DNA of 64,000 nt from NCBI RefSeq assembly GCF_030682515.1, contig NZ_JAUXOD010000024.1:1-64000 (forward strand). The letters run 5' to 3'. The notes under the pieces were generated by a model. It saw nothing but the letters and a program-made list of their open reading frames with translations, did not search any database and was not told where the DNA came from. Positions 25,266 to 34,188 of this stretch are shown piece after piece (the first letter of the stretch is position 1; the number at the start of each line of letters is the position of its first letter). This DNA comes from Hoeflea sp. (lineage in GTDB: Bacteria; Pseudomonadota; Alphaproteobacteria; Rhizobiales; Rhizobiaceae). The position numbers and the translations under genes are program-made.

Positions 25266-26354
25266 TCAGCCGACGATCAGTTCGGTCCACTTCTGGTTCA
25301 GCCAGTCCGACTTGGTCTGATAGAGGTCGTAGCGCGGGAGGATCGGCTCGATGTCCGACGACACGCTGGCGAACTCTTCCGGCGTCAGGTCGAGAAGATC
25401 GCGCTTCAGCGTCGGCGCGGTGCCGACCTTGCGCGACAGTGTCGCCTGAATTTCCGGCTGGCTCATATAGTCGATGAACACATGCGCCTCCTCGACCTTG
25501 TCGGAAGCGCGTGACAGCGCCCAGCAACCCGAATCCTGGATGCCACCCTCCTTGGGAAACGTGGAGCGGACGGGGTGGCCGTCGGCGGCGGCAAGCCCGG
25601 TGACGTCATGGTAATACTGGCCCATCGGGATTTCGCCGGATTTCAGCGCCTGCTCGAACTGCGCTTCGTCGCGGTACCAGAGACGGACATTGGGCTTGAC
25701 CTCGGCCAGCTTTTCGAAGGCCTTGTTGATGCCCTCTTCCGTGTCGAGCGCATCCGTGCCGCCCATGAAGGTCTTGGCGGTCACTTCCAGCAGGAACGAG
25801 TTGGACACCAGCGCCAAGAGGCCGAGCTTGTCGGCATTGGCCGGATCCCAGAGTGCGGCCCAGCTGTCGGGGGCTTCCGGATAGGAATCGGTGTTGGTGA
25901 CCAGCGTGATGTACCAGGCGACAGCGCCGATGCCGGCAACGCGGCCATCTGGGTACTTGTTGACGAACTGATCGAGCAGACCATCATAGTTCCTGATCTT
26001 CGACGCATCGATCGGCGCCCACAGATCGGTCGACTGCCCCTTGAGCATGGCGACTTGCGACATCATCGAGACATCGGCGGGCGCGACCCCGGCCTTGGCG
26101 GCCTGTTCGAGTTGCACCAGCCAGGCTTCGCCGGTGGGCTCGGCCACCGATTCCACTGCAATGCCGCTGGCTGCGGTGAAGTCCGGGAAGATGTTCTTGT
26201 CGAACGAATCCTTGAAGTAGCCGCCATAGACGCCGACCTTGATCGAACGATCCTGTGCCCTGAGGATCGTCGGCATCGAGAGTGCGCCGATGGCTGCCGC
26301 CGCGCCGCCGAGGACTGCCCGGCGGCTTATGGATGAAGTGAGTAACTTTCTCAT
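25266..26354 (-). CDS. Periplasmic binding protein, spermidine/putrescine-like, Tat signal
   Basis: 362 residues. N-terminus MRKLLTSSISRRAVLGGAAA has a twin-arginine motif (Arg11-Arg12) and a hydrophobic segment ending at LRA-QDR (about residue 33). The body (IKVGVYGGYFKDSFDKNIFP, QYYHDVTGLAAADG, GCWALSRASDK) is of the PotD/iron-type extracellular solute-binding group. The upstream neighbour is an agmatinase-family ureohydrolase, so a guanidino compound or polyamine is the likely ligand (inference). Start at 26354 follows AAAGGAGACGAC; a 68-base-longer leader precedes it with a small hairpin. Confidence 0.88.
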   Translation of the reverse strand: MRKLLTSSISRRAVLGGAAAAIGALSMPTILRAQDRSIKVGVYGGYFKDSFDKNIFPDFTAASGIAVESVAEPTGEAWLVQLEQAAKAGVAPADVSMMSQVAMLKGQSTDLWAPIDASKIRNYDGLLDQFVNKYPDGRVAGIGAVAWYITLVTNTDSYPEAPDSWAALWDPANADKLGLLALVSNSFLLEVTAKTFMGGTDALDTEEGINKAFEKLAEVKPNVRLWYRDEAQFEQALKSGEIPMGQYYHDVTGLAAADGHPVRSTFPKEGGIQDSGCWALSRASDKVEEAHVFIDYMSQPEIQATLSRKVGTAPTLKRDLLDLTPEEFASVSSDIEPILPRYDLYQTKSDWLNQKWTELIVG

Positions 26355-26371
26355 TGTCGTCTCCTTTGTTT

Positions 26372-26388
26372 GCCGGTCTTTGACCGGC
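26372..26388 (-). promoter_or_regulatory. Leader hairpin just upstream of the binding-protein ribosome site
   Basis: GCCGGTC (26372-26378), loop TTT, GACCGGC (26382-26388): a perfect 7-base-pair stem 17 bases before ATG 26354 in the minus-strand transcript, next to the AAAGGAG ribosome site. A related ACCGGTCAAACCGG repeat occurs near 26466. It may tune translation or mark an mRNA processing site. The rest of the 216-base gap (26355-26570) shows nothing else recognisable. Confidence 0.4.
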
Positions 26389-26570
26389 GTTCCCTTGCTG
26401 TCGTGATTGAGTTTCGCCGACTCAATGGATGGTCCGGCCCCGCCGCTGTCTGCCGGCAAACCGTACCGGTCAAACCGGCGGATGCCGTCCCCTTTCGCAT
26501 TGGTACGCCACCCCTGAAATAGGTCGCGCTCCGAGGGTTTCATCGCCTGATCCCCGGTTCCGACATGATC

Positions 26571-27632
26571 TCAGATCTGTTTGCCGGTGATGGCCGGACT
26601 GAAGACCATCAGGCTGAGGATTTCGAACAGCACCTGCGCGCCGGCGTGTGCCGTATTCGTGGTGGAATCATACTGTGGCGCCACCTCGACCACGTCGCCG
26701 CCGACGATGTTCATGCCCTTGAGTCCGCGGATGAGTTCCAGCACCTCGCGCGTCGTCAGACCGCCGATTTCCGGCGTGCCGGTTCCCGGCGCGAAGGCCG
26801 GGTCGAGACTGTCGATGTCGAAGGAGAGATAGGTCGGGCCATCGCCGATGATCGCTCTGGCGCGTTCGATGATCGCAGGAATGCCCATGCCGGTCACTTC
26901 CTCGGCATGGATCACCGTCATGCCGGATTCATAGGAGAACTCCCAGAGATATTCCGCCGCGCCCCTTATGCCGATCTGGATGGTCCGCGTCGGATCGAGC
27001 ACGCCATCAAGCACCGCGTTGCGGAAGGGGCCGCCATGATGGAACTTGCTCATGTCGAAGGCACCGCTGGTATCGCAATGGGCGTCGATATGGATCATGC
27101 CGACCGGTCGCGTCTTGCCAACAGCTTTCAGGATCGGGTGGGTGATCGAATGATCGCCGCCGACGGAGAGGGGCAGCACGCCGGCGTCGACAATCTGGTG
27201 CATGCGGCGCTCGATGTCCTCGTGGCTCATCTCCAGCCGGTAGCGGCTGCGGAAGCTGACATCGCCGATATCGGCGACCCGCAGTTCGTGTACCGGCGCG
27301 CAGTCAAGCACGTGATTGTAGGGGCCGATGCGTTCTATGGTGCGCAGAGCGCGCGGACCGAAGCGGGAGCCGTTGCGGTTGGTGACGCCCAGATCCATCG
27401 GCATGCCGATGATGGCCACCTGCAGGTCGCCGAAATCCGGCTCGTCATTGTCGATCTCGACATAGGGTGCGGTGAGGAAGGTCGGGATGCCGGAATAGGG
27501 CGCCAGCCGCGTGCCGCTCTTCGTGAAGATCTTGTCGGCAACGCGGCGGAACTTCGGATTGAACACCTCGCCGCCATGGCTCTCGCCATACTTGTCCTTG
27601 AGCTCGTCGAGCCTTGTCTTGTCCCAGGCCAT
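26571..27632 (-). CDS. Agmatinase-family ureohydrolase
   Basis: 353-residue arginase/agmatinase-fold enzyme that removes urea from a guanidino substrate using a binuclear Mn (sometimes Ni) centre. Metal motifs: GGDHSITHP, HIDAHCD and SFDIDSLDP; the HHGGPFRNAV segment is shared with guanidinobutyrase, guanidinopropionase and guanidine hydrolase branches, so plain agmatinase is not certain. ATG 27632 (MAWDKTRLDE) gives a normal length; the longer frame to 27881 would overlap the divergent LysR gene. It heads the minus-strand polyamine importer operon and is probably controlled by that LysR protein. Confidence 0.88.
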   Translation of the reverse strand: MAWDKTRLDELKDKYGESHGGEVFNPKFRRVADKIFTKSGTRLAPYSGIPTFLTAPYVEIDNDEPDFGDLQVAIIGMPMDLGVTNRNGSRFGPRALRTIERIGPYNHVLDCAPVHELRVADIGDVSFRSRYRLEMSHEDIERRMHQIVDAGVLPLSVGGDHSITHPILKAVGKTRPVGMIHIDAHCDTSGAFDMSKFHHGGPFRNAVLDGVLDPTRTIQIGIRGAAEYLWEFSYESGMTVIHAEEVTGMGIPAIIERARAIIGDGPTYLSFDIDSLDPAFAPGTGTPEIGGLTTREVLELIRGLKGMNIVGGDVVEVAPQYDSTTNTAHAGAQVLFEILSLMVFSPAITGKQI

Positions 27633-27739
27633 ATGATCGCCATCCCTCGAAATTCGCGATTCCGCTTCTTGCCGCGGCTGATCAATAAAACGTTGCAAAG
27701 CGGCGAAAGGAAAGCAATTGATATTGTTAGCGTCAATTG

Positions 27740-27756
27740 TGTGAAAAAAACTCACA
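27740..27756. promoter_or_regulatory. Candidate LysR operator (inverted repeat)
   Basis: TGTGA (27740-27744) and TCACA (27752-27756) form a perfect inverted repeat with a 7-base A-rich centre, within the 139-base divergent region between the ureohydrolase and LysR genes and 15 bases before the LysR GTG start. A position overlapping its own promoter would fit autoregulation. A Crp-type site is an alternative, but the 7-base spacer is one more than usual. Confidence 0.4.
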
Positions 27757-27771
27757 TCAGGATTCCGCCTC

Positions 27772-28767
27772 GTGACCCAGCGTCTACCCCCGCTCAACCC
27801 TTTGCGCGCCTTCGAGGCGACCGCGCGAAACCGGTCCCTGACCAAGGCTGCACAAGAGCTTTGCGTCACCCATGGCGCCATCAGCCATCAGATCAAGGCG
27901 CTGGAAGCCTCGCTGAAGGTCAAGCTTTTCAACCGCACCGGCCAGCGCCTGGTATTGACCGAGCATGGCGCCGACCTGTTACCTTCGGTGACATCGGCCT
28001 TCGAGGAAATCGCCGCCGCCACCGCCCGCATGACCCGGCCGGCGAAATCCGGATCGCTCTCGATCACCTGCGTGTCGGCCTTGTTGTCGCTGTGGCTGAT
28101 GCCCCGGCTTGCAAGCTTCACTGCGCGCTATCCGGAAATCCGCCTGACGCTCGCCGCCGCCAATGATCCGGCGCTGATCCATTCGCCCGATGTCGATATC
28201 GCCATTCTCTATGGCGACGGCAGCTGGACCGACTGCTGGCTCAAGCTCTGGTCGCATCTCGACCTGTTCCCGATCGCCAGCCCGTCGCTGATCAACAACC
28301 GGCCGATCCGAACCGCCCGCGATCTGGCCGAACACACCATCCTGCATGGCGACGACGGCCATGAATGGCATATCTGGCTGACGGCGGCCGATGTGTACGG
28401 CCTTTCGGGCGTGCGGCAGCATCACTTCTCCGATGCGCGTCTGGCGATCGAAGCAGCACTCCTCGGCCACGGCATCGCTCTCGGCGACACCTTGACTGCG
28501 GCGAGCCTGCTGACAAGGGGACAGGTGATCGTGCCTTTCAAGCTTGCCGTTCCCGCCGTCGACGCCTTCTATGTCGCCTGCAGCAACGATCTGCGCGCGA
28601 CGCCGGTCGTTGACGCCTTCATCGACTGGCTGTTTTCGAGTATCGAGGAAGAGGATGCCAGGGCCGAGCCGCTGATTGCCGCACGCCGGACCATCCGCCG
28701 GGCGCAACAGGCCCAGCTGCCCCGATCCGGGGACACCGATCCAGCCGGGGCCGAAGACGCCCGGTGA
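27772..28767 (+). CDS. LysR-family transcriptional regulator (GcvA-like)
   Basis: 331 residues starting at GTG 27772. N-terminal winged helix (LPPLNPLRAFEATARNRSLT, then KAAQELCVTHGAISHQIKAL) is the GcvA/AmpR subtype, followed by a type-2 periplasmic-binding-like effector domain. Divergent from the ureohydrolase and importer operon and 43 bases ahead of an aminotransferase, so it likely controls both sides. The C-terminal tail after residue 295 (RAEPLIAARRTIRRAQ) is longer than usual for the family and low in structure. Confidence 0.88.
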   Translation: MTQRLPPLNPLRAFEATARNRSLTKAAQELCVTHGAISHQIKALEASLKVKLFNRTGQRLVLTEHGADLLPSVTSAFEEIAAATARMTRPAKSGSLSITCVSALLSLWLMPRLASFTARYPEIRLTLAAANDPALIHSPDVDIAILYGDGSWTDCWLKLWSHLDLFPIASPSLINNRPIRTARDLAEHTILHGDDGHEWHIWLTAADVYGLSGVRQHHFSDARLAIEAALLGHGIALGDTLTAASLLTRGQVIVPFKLAVPAVDAFYVACSNDLRATPVVDAFIDWLFSSIEEEDARAEPLIAARRTIRRAQQAQLPRSGDTDPAGAEDAR

Positions 28768-28810
28768 CCGCCGCCCGACTGATTTTGACCACAGACCGAG
28801 AAAGTGCCCC

Positions 28811-29986
28811 ATGCCGACCGCCCGATTCAATCCGCTTGTCCAGACCCTCGCCGCACCGCCGATTCCCGAAGTGCAGGCCTGGAAACGCGAATATGACGGG
28901 CGTCTCGGCCCGCTGATCGACCTGTCGCAAGCCGTCCCCGGCTATCCGCCCCACCCCGACATGCTCACCTGGCTCGGTCAGGCGGCGAGTTCGCCCGCGA
29001 TGGCCGGCTATGGCGATATCGAGGGCGAACCGGACTTGCGGGCCGCCTATGCCCATTGGGTCAGCGCGCTTTATGCCGCGGACATCAAGGCGGCCAACAT
29101 CCACGTTACCTCGGGTTGCAACCAGGCCTTCATGGCGACGATGATGACGGTCGCCGGCCCCGGCGACACGGTGCTGCTCACCAATCCGTGCTATTTCAAC
29201 CATGAGACCACGCTGGCGATGTCAGGCGTCAAGGTCGGCTATGTCGACTGCCAGGCGGAGGACGGTTTCCTGCCGATGCCTGACGCGGTCGAGGCGATGA
29301 TCGGTGACGGTGTCCGCGCTCTGGCGATTGTCACCCCCAACAATCCCACCGGCGCCACTTACCCGACGGGCCTGTTGCGGACGCTGTTCGACCTCTGTCG
29401 CAAGCATGGGGTGTGGCTGATCGTCGACGAAACCTATCGCGACTTCCTGCCGCTCGACACCGGCTCGCCGCACGGCCTGTTTTCCGTTCCGGGCTGGCAG
29501 GACACGCTGATCGGGCTTTACAGCTTCTCCAAATCCTTCTGCATTCCGGGCCATCGCGTCGGCGCGGTCACCGCCGGCGAGGCGGTCGTCGCCCAGATCG
29601 CCAAGGTGATGGACAATCTTCAGATCTGCGCCCCGCGACCGCCGCAGTCAGCCCTTGCCCGGGCCATTCCGGCGCTCGACGGCTGGCGCCGCGGCAATGC
29701 GCTGGAAATCGCCGCCCGCACCAGGGCACTGACCGAAGTGATGCGCGGCGTCCCGGATTGGCAGATATCGGCATATGGCGCCTATTTCGCCTTTGTCCGG
29801 CACCCTTTTGCCGAGCTCGGCGCCCATGACGCCGCCCACAGGCTGGCGCGGGAAGCGGGCGTCATCACCATTCCCGGCTCGTTCTTCGGCAACGGGCTCG
29901 AACGCTATCTGCGCATTGCCTTCGCCAATGCCGATGTGGCTACCATTGGCCAGCTCGACAGTCGGTTCGCGTCTTGCTCCGGATGA
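28811..29986 (+). CDS. PLP-dependent aminotransferase, class I/II
   Basis: 391-residue fold-type-I aminotransferase. PLP-lysine motif SFSKSFCIPGHRVGA (about residues 239-253), the NNPTG motif (TPNNPTGATYP), DETYRDF with the PLP-ring Asp, and C-terminal YLRIAFANAD with the substrate-carboxylate Arg. ATG 28811 has AGAAAGTG upstream; the in-frame ATG at 28676 lies within the LysR gene. Probably co-transcribed with LysR. Next to a guanidino-hydrolase and importer it would remove the amino group of the resulting amine or amino acid, but the donor is unknown. Confidence 0.88.
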   Translation: MPTARFNPLVQTLAAPPIPEVQAWKREYDGRLGPLIDLSQAVPGYPPHPDMLTWLGQAASSPAMAGYGDIEGEPDLRAAYAHWVSALYAADIKAANIHVTSGCNQAFMATMMTVAGPGDTVLLTNPCYFNHETTLAMSGVKVGYVDCQAEDGFLPMPDAVEAMIGDGVRALAIVTPNNPTGATYPTGLLRTLFDLCRKHGVWLIVDETYRDFLPLDTGSPHGLFSVPGWQDTLIGLYSFSKSFCIPGHRVGAVTAGEAVVAQIAKVMDNLQICAPRPPQSALARAIPALDGWRRGNALEIAARTRALTEVMRGVPDWQISAYGAYFAFVRHPFAELGAHDAAHRLAREAGVITIPGSFFGNGLERYLRIAFANADVATIGQLDSRFASCSG

Positions 29987-30021
29987 TCCGGGCTCTTTTA
30001 AAGCCTTGAAAGCGATCGCCC

Positions 30022-30807
30022 TCAATAGTGCACCGGTTGCTTCAACTTGAAGGCGGAGAGGCCGCGGGCGAGGTCACGCCCATCCACATGCAGCGCGAAC
30101 CGTGCGATTTCGGCCGCGATCCGGCTTTGGCGCTCTGGTGTCCGGGCTCCCTTTCCGGTCAGGAACTTGATGTGGCCGACCGCCTCCGGGCTCAGGCGGC
30201 TGATGTCCCGGGCAATCTCCATCGCCCGGGACATCAGGTGTCCGGGAGGAACAACTTCGTTGATCAGGCCCCAGTCCCTGAGCGTTTCCGCCTCGACCAG
30301 CCTGGCGGTGTAGAACAGTTCCGAGGCCCGGGAGGGCGATATCCGCTCGCCCAGCCGGACGGTGGCGCCGGCTGCGGGAACGATGCCGTAGCGGACATGA
30401 CCGTCCCCGATCCGGACCCCTGCCGCCGCAATGAGAATATCGCAGCAGAGCAGCGTCTCCAGACCGCCGGCGATGGCGGTGCCGTTGACCGCGCCGATCA
30501 CCGGAACCGGAAGGTCCTCAAGCAACTGCAGGACGCCCATGTTGTAGCCCAGATACGCGAGCAGAGTCTGCTTGCTGGCATTGAGCGCCTGTTCGAACTC
30601 GACCAGGTCGCCCCCGGCCGAAAAAGCACGCCCGGCGCCGGTCAGGATCAGAACGCGAAGGCCCGGCAGCGTTGCCAGGTGGAGGAGCCGGCTTTCCAGA
30701 GACTTCATCATCGCCTGCGACATGGCGTTGAGGCTGTCGGGGCGGTTGAGCGTCAGCACGGCAATGCCGTCCTCGACAGTGAGCGTGACCGAGTCCATCC
30801 TACTCAT
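30022..30807 (-). CDS. Enoyl-CoA hydratase/isomerase (crotonase family)
   Basis: 261 residues, last gene of module A. Oxyanion-hole segments LTGAGRAFSAGGDL and NGTAIAGGLETLLCCD (CoA-binding crotonase signature). The usual second catalytic Glu of hydratases falls in the stretch IVPAAGATVRLGERI, where it is not obvious, so an isomerase or hydrolase activity is possible. Start ATG 30807 overlaps the stop of the preceding CoA ligase (ATGAGTAG); an in-frame ATG three codons later is an alternative. It would act on an acyl-CoA made by that ligase. Confidence 0.85.
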   Translation of the reverse strand: MSRMDSVTLTVEDGIAVLTLNRPDSLNAMSQAMMKSLESRLLHLATLPGLRVLILTGAGRAFSAGGDLVEFEQALNASKQTLLAYLGYNMGVLQLLEDLPVPVIGAVNGTAIAGGLETLLCCDILIAAAGVRIGDGHVRYGIVPAAGATVRLGERISPSRASELFYTARLVEAETLRDWGLINEVVPPGHLMSRAMEIARDISRLSPEAVGHIKFLTGKGARTPERQSRIAAEIARFALHVDGRDLARGLSAFKLKQPVHY

Positions 30808-32692
30808 CCTTTGGTGCGCGGCGTATCGCATAGGATTGCGGCAATGGCTTGAGCGCCGCGTCCAGTTCGGTAAGCTGCCGGGCGCTCGCGCCGCTGACTG
30901 TTACGTCAACGACCGTGTGCTTCCGCTCGTCCAGACGCACATCGACCTGGACCTGAACTTCGGGTCCGCAGATTCGCACGGCCTCCAAGCGAACCTTCTC
31001 GCTGATCGCCATGTCGCGCAACGTCGGCTTGAACAGCTTGCCCACGGCGGTGACCGGCAGCGCATCGATCCGCAGGATGCTCTTCGGCCGCGCGGGCGGC
31101 TCGTGGACATGGGAGTCCAGATGCTGACGGAGTTGGACCATGTCCAAATCGGCTCCGGCGGTGGCTACGACGAACAGCGCCGGGACCTCGCCGGCATACT
31201 GGTCCGGCATGCCGACGGCGGCGCTGATCTCGACGCCGGCGAACTGGTTGGCGACGTCCTCGATGGCGGCCGGGTCGATGTTGTGGCCGCTTCGGACGAT
31301 CAGGTCCTTCTCGCGTCCGGTGAGAAACAGCCGTTCGTCCGGCGTGAGATATCCGACATCGCCCGTGGTCAACCATCCATCCGGGTCGAGCGTTCCCACA
31401 TTGTGGGCGGGATCGAGATAGCCCGGGAAGACCTGCGGTCCCCGCACCTGGACAAGGCCGCTCTCGTTCGGGTCGCATATCTCGGGCGTGGCCGAATGAA
31501 GGCGAAGGATGCGTGTCTCGGAGAAGGGCGCGCGAAACCCGACGCTGCCGCTGATCGGCGTGCCGTGGCCGGGATTGAAGGCAATCGCCGCCGCCGTCTC
31601 GGTCATACCGTAGGTCTCATAGAGCGTGATGCCGGTCGCTGCGGAGAAGCGGCTGCCGACCGCCTTGGGCAGCACCGCTCCGCCGGTGACGGCCATGCGC
31701 ACGCTGGACACATCCGCTCCCGGTTTCCAGCTGTTGGTCACGGCGCCGATCGAGGTGGGAACGCCGCCCACGACGGTCGCCTTGTAATGGGCGACGATGT
31801 CCCAGTAGCGCTCGACGACCGGCGCAAGCCGCATTCCGTAGGGCGAGGGCACGATGACATGCCCGCCGGCGGCGATCACCGACAGGCCCACAGTCATGGT
31901 TCCGCCGACATGGAAGAAGGGAAATCCGTTCAGGACCACATCCCCCTGGTCATAGCCGAAGACCTGGGCGAAGCCGAACGCGGCATGGATGTGGTTTCCG
32001 TGGGTCAGCCGCACCAGTTTCGGTCGTCCGGTGGTGCCGCCGGTGTGAAACAACGCGCAAATGTCGTCGCGATCGGCGGTCGGCTCGAACCCGAGCCCAT
32101 CCCCTCCGCAGCCGGCCAGGGCGTCGTCGAGGCGCATGTAGCCGCTGAGACCCTCGGTGTCGCCGCCGATGACGATGACGTGGCGCAGCGACGGCACCGC
32201 TTCCAGCGCGCCAAGCGCCTTGGACCAGCACATCTCGTCGATCTGCCGGGCCGGGACGACGAGCAGCATCGCTCCTTCGGCCGTGAGCAGATCGAAGATC
32301 GCCTGCCGGCTCAGCAGGTAATTGATCGAGCTCGCCGCGCCCGCGACCTGGGCGCCCCAGAGCAGGGAGGGCAGATCGGCAAGGGTCGGCGCCAGGAATG
32401 CGGCGACGCCCTGGCTGGGGGCCAGTCCCAGCTGGTGAAACATGTTCGCGGCCCGCGTGATCTCCGAAAGCATCTCGTGGTGGGTGAGGGTGACGGCGAT
32501 ATCTGTCGGGTCTTCCGATCGCAGGACCGTCAGCGCCTTCGCGTCGCCCGCATGGTGCGCGGTGGCCCGAAACAGATCGTAGATGTTCCGCGCGGTTACG
32601 AGTTCGTCATAGGGGCGGCTCTCGATCGCGACGATGTCTTCGATGGTCCCGACCCGTGCCACGGGCCGTGTGGTGTTCAGGCGCCGTTCCAT
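30800..32692 (-). CDS. AMP-forming acyl-CoA synthetase (module A)
   Basis: 630-residue ANL ligase, longer than usual. P-loop FHTGGTTGRPKLV, A5 YETYGMTETAA, WLTTGDVGYL, hinge GREKDLIVRSGHNIDP, and the A10 lysine in PVTAVGKLFKP, followed by an extra 70-residue C-terminal extension. The hinge SGHNIDP replaces the common SGGENIYP. The start ATG 32692 (MERRLNTTRP) overlaps the ATPase stop (ATGA). It would load an acid produced from the imported compound onto CoA, next to the crotonase-family enzyme. Confidence 0.88.
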   Translation of the reverse strand: MERRLNTTRPVARVGTIEDIVAIESRPYDELVTARNIYDLFRATAHHAGDAKALTVLRSEDPTDIAVTLTHHEMLSEITRAANMFHQLGLAPSQGVAAFLAPTLADLPSLLWGAQVAGAASSINYLLSRQAIFDLLTAEGAMLLVVPARQIDEMCWSKALGALEAVPSLRHVIVIGGDTEGLSGYMRLDDALAGCGGDGLGFEPTADRDDICALFHTGGTTGRPKLVRLTHGNHIHAAFGFAQVFGYDQGDVVLNGFPFFHVGGTMTVGLSVIAAGGHVIVPSPYGMRLAPVVERYWDIVAHYKATVVGGVPTSIGAVTNSWKPGADVSSVRMAVTGGAVLPKAVGSRFSAATGITLYETYGMTETAAAIAFNPGHGTPISGSVGFRAPFSETRILRLHSATPEICDPNESGLVQVRGPQVFPGYLDPAHNVGTLDPDGWLTTGDVGYLTPDERLFLTGREKDLIVRSGHNIDPAAIEDVANQFAGVEISAAVGMPDQYAGEVPALFVVATAGADLDMVQLRQHLDSHVHEPPARPKSILRIDALPVTAVGKLFKPTLRDMAISEKVRLEAVRICGPEVQVQVDVRLDERKHTVVDVTVSGASARQLTELDAALKPLPQSYAIRRAPKDE

Positions 32693-34188
32693 CAGTGCAC
32701 CGCCGCATACATGATGGTTTCCTCGTCCGCCTTGCGGCCTTCGAACTCCTCGACAATGCGGCCCTGGCGGCAAACCAGGATGCGGTCGGAAATCTGCAGG
32801 ATTTCCGGGAGGTAAGAGGAGATGACCATGACTGCAACGCCTTCGTCTGCAAGCCGGTTGATGAGCTGGTGGATCTCGGCAATGGCGCCGACATCGACGC
32901 CGCGTGTCGGCTCGTCAAAGATGATGAGCCTGGGTTTCTGGACCAGTGCCTTGGCGACGACGACCTTTTGCTGGTTGCCGCCGGACAGCTCGATGACGCG
33001 CATGTCGTTGTCGAGCGCGCGCACTTTCAAGGCCTCGCTCCAGTGCCTGGCGATCGCCTTCATCTCGCGGATGCTGACCGTCCAGGAGCGCGTCTGGCCG
33101 CCCGCCAGGGCGCCCAGATGGATGTTCTCGGCAATCGACATGGTCTCGAAGAAGCCTTCAAGCTTGCGATCCTCTGTGACATAGATGATCCCGTCTCGCA
33201 CGGCCGGACGCGGCACCCGGTAGCGCACCGGGTTCCCGTACAGCCGCACCTCCCCGCCATGGAAGAAGTCGCGCTTCATCACGCCGGCGATCACCTTGGC
33301 GGCTTCCGTCCGCCCCGATCCGATCAGCCCGAAGACGCCGGTGATCTGGCCGGCGAAGATCGAGAAGGAGGTGTTGCGCACGACATTGTTCATCGACAGG
33401 TTCTGCACGCTCAGCACCTTGTGGCCCGGACGGCGCACCTTGCGTTCGGCATGCGCTCCATACAACTCGTCCGAGAGCGTGCGCCCAACCATGGCGCGGA
33501 CGATCTTCTCCCGGTCGAAGGCCGCGGTCTCGTCGGTGACCACATGCCCGCCATCCCGCATGACGGTGATCCGGTCGGAGATCTGCAGCGCCTCTTCCAG
33601 CGCGTGGCTGATGAAGATGATCGAAACGCCCCGTGTGCGCAGCCGCTCCACCAGCGAGAAGAACTGGTGTTTTTCCTCGGGCGTCAGCGTCGCGGTCGGT
33701 TCGTCGAAAATGATGACGCGGGCGTTGTGATGCACGGCGCGGGCGATCTCGACCATCTGCTTCTGGCCGGCGCCGAGACTGGAGACGAGCGCCGTCGGAT
33801 CGACATGAAAGTTCAGCGACTGCAGGAACTGCTGGCCGGCGATGTAGATGCCGCGGAGGCGGTGGAAGTGCTTGTCGTCGGTGAGGTAGATGTTCTGCGC
33901 CACCGTCAGCGACGGCACCAGGCTGGTCTCCTGGTAGACCATGGCGATGCCGCGCTTGAGCGCCTCGGACGGCGTGGGCAGGTCGATGATCTGGCCGTCG
34001 AGCAGGATCTCGCCGGAGCTCGGCTGGACCACGCCCGCCAGCATCTTGGTAAGCGTCGACTTGCCGGCGCCGTTTTCGCCCAAGAGCGCATGCACCTCGC
34101 CCTCCTCGAGCGTGAAGTTGACATTTTGCACGGCTGGAACGCCGCGATAGGTCTTGGTGCCGTTTCTGAGTTCGAGCAGCACGGTCAT
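32692..34188 (-). CDS. CUT2 sugar-type ABC ATPase, two-domain (module A)
   Basis: 498 residues with two tandem ATPase domains as in RbsA/MglA. Domain 1: Walker [11 protein letters not shown], signature [15 protein letters not shown], Walker B VIIFDEPTATLTPEE. Domain 2: degenerate P-loop GLIGSGRTEAAK, signature [15 protein letters not shown], Walker [16 protein letters not shown]. Energises import through the two module-A permeases. Its ATG overlaps the upstream propeller gene stop and its stop overlaps the next ATG, so the genes are translationally coupled. Paralogue of 49090-50586. Confidence 0.92.
   Translation of the reverse strand: MTVLLELRNGTKTYRGVPAVQNVNFTLEEGEVHALLGENGAGKSTLTKMLAGVVQPSSGEILLDGQIIDLPTPSEALKRGIAMVYQETSLVPSLTVAQNIYLTDDKHFHRLRGIYIAGQQFLQSLNFHVDPTALVSSLGAGQKQMVEIARAVHHNARVIIFDEPTATLTPEEKHQFFSLVERLRTRGVSIIFISHALEEALQISDRITVMRDGGHVVTDETAAFDREKIVRAMVGRTLSDELYGAHAERKVRRPGHKVLSVQNLSMNNVVRNTSFSIFAGQITGVFGLIGSGRTEAAKVIAGVMKRDFFHGGEVRLYGNPVRYRVPRPAVRDGIIYVTEDRKLEGFFETMSIAENIHLGALAGGQTRSWTVSIREMKAIARHWSEALKVRALDNDMRVIELSGGNQQKVVVAKALVQKPRLIIFDEPTRGVDVGAIAEIHQLINRLADEGVAVMVISSYLPEILQISDRILVCRQGRIVEEFEGRKADEETIMYAAVH

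Noticed and set aside
26565-28166. 533-codon plus-strand frame across the ureohydrolase gene and LysR start
   Set aside because: Antisense of the agmatinase-family gene; metal-binding motifs are only on the minus strand.
29985-30021. CCGGATGATCCGG followed by CTTTT between the convergent aminotransferase and crotonase-family genes, as a terminator
   Set aside because: The stem is too short (four to six pairs with almost no loop) to be convincing.
30572-32815. 747-codon plus-strand frame opposite the module-A CoA ligase
   Set aside because: Shadow of a real gene on the other strand; composition biased and no motif.
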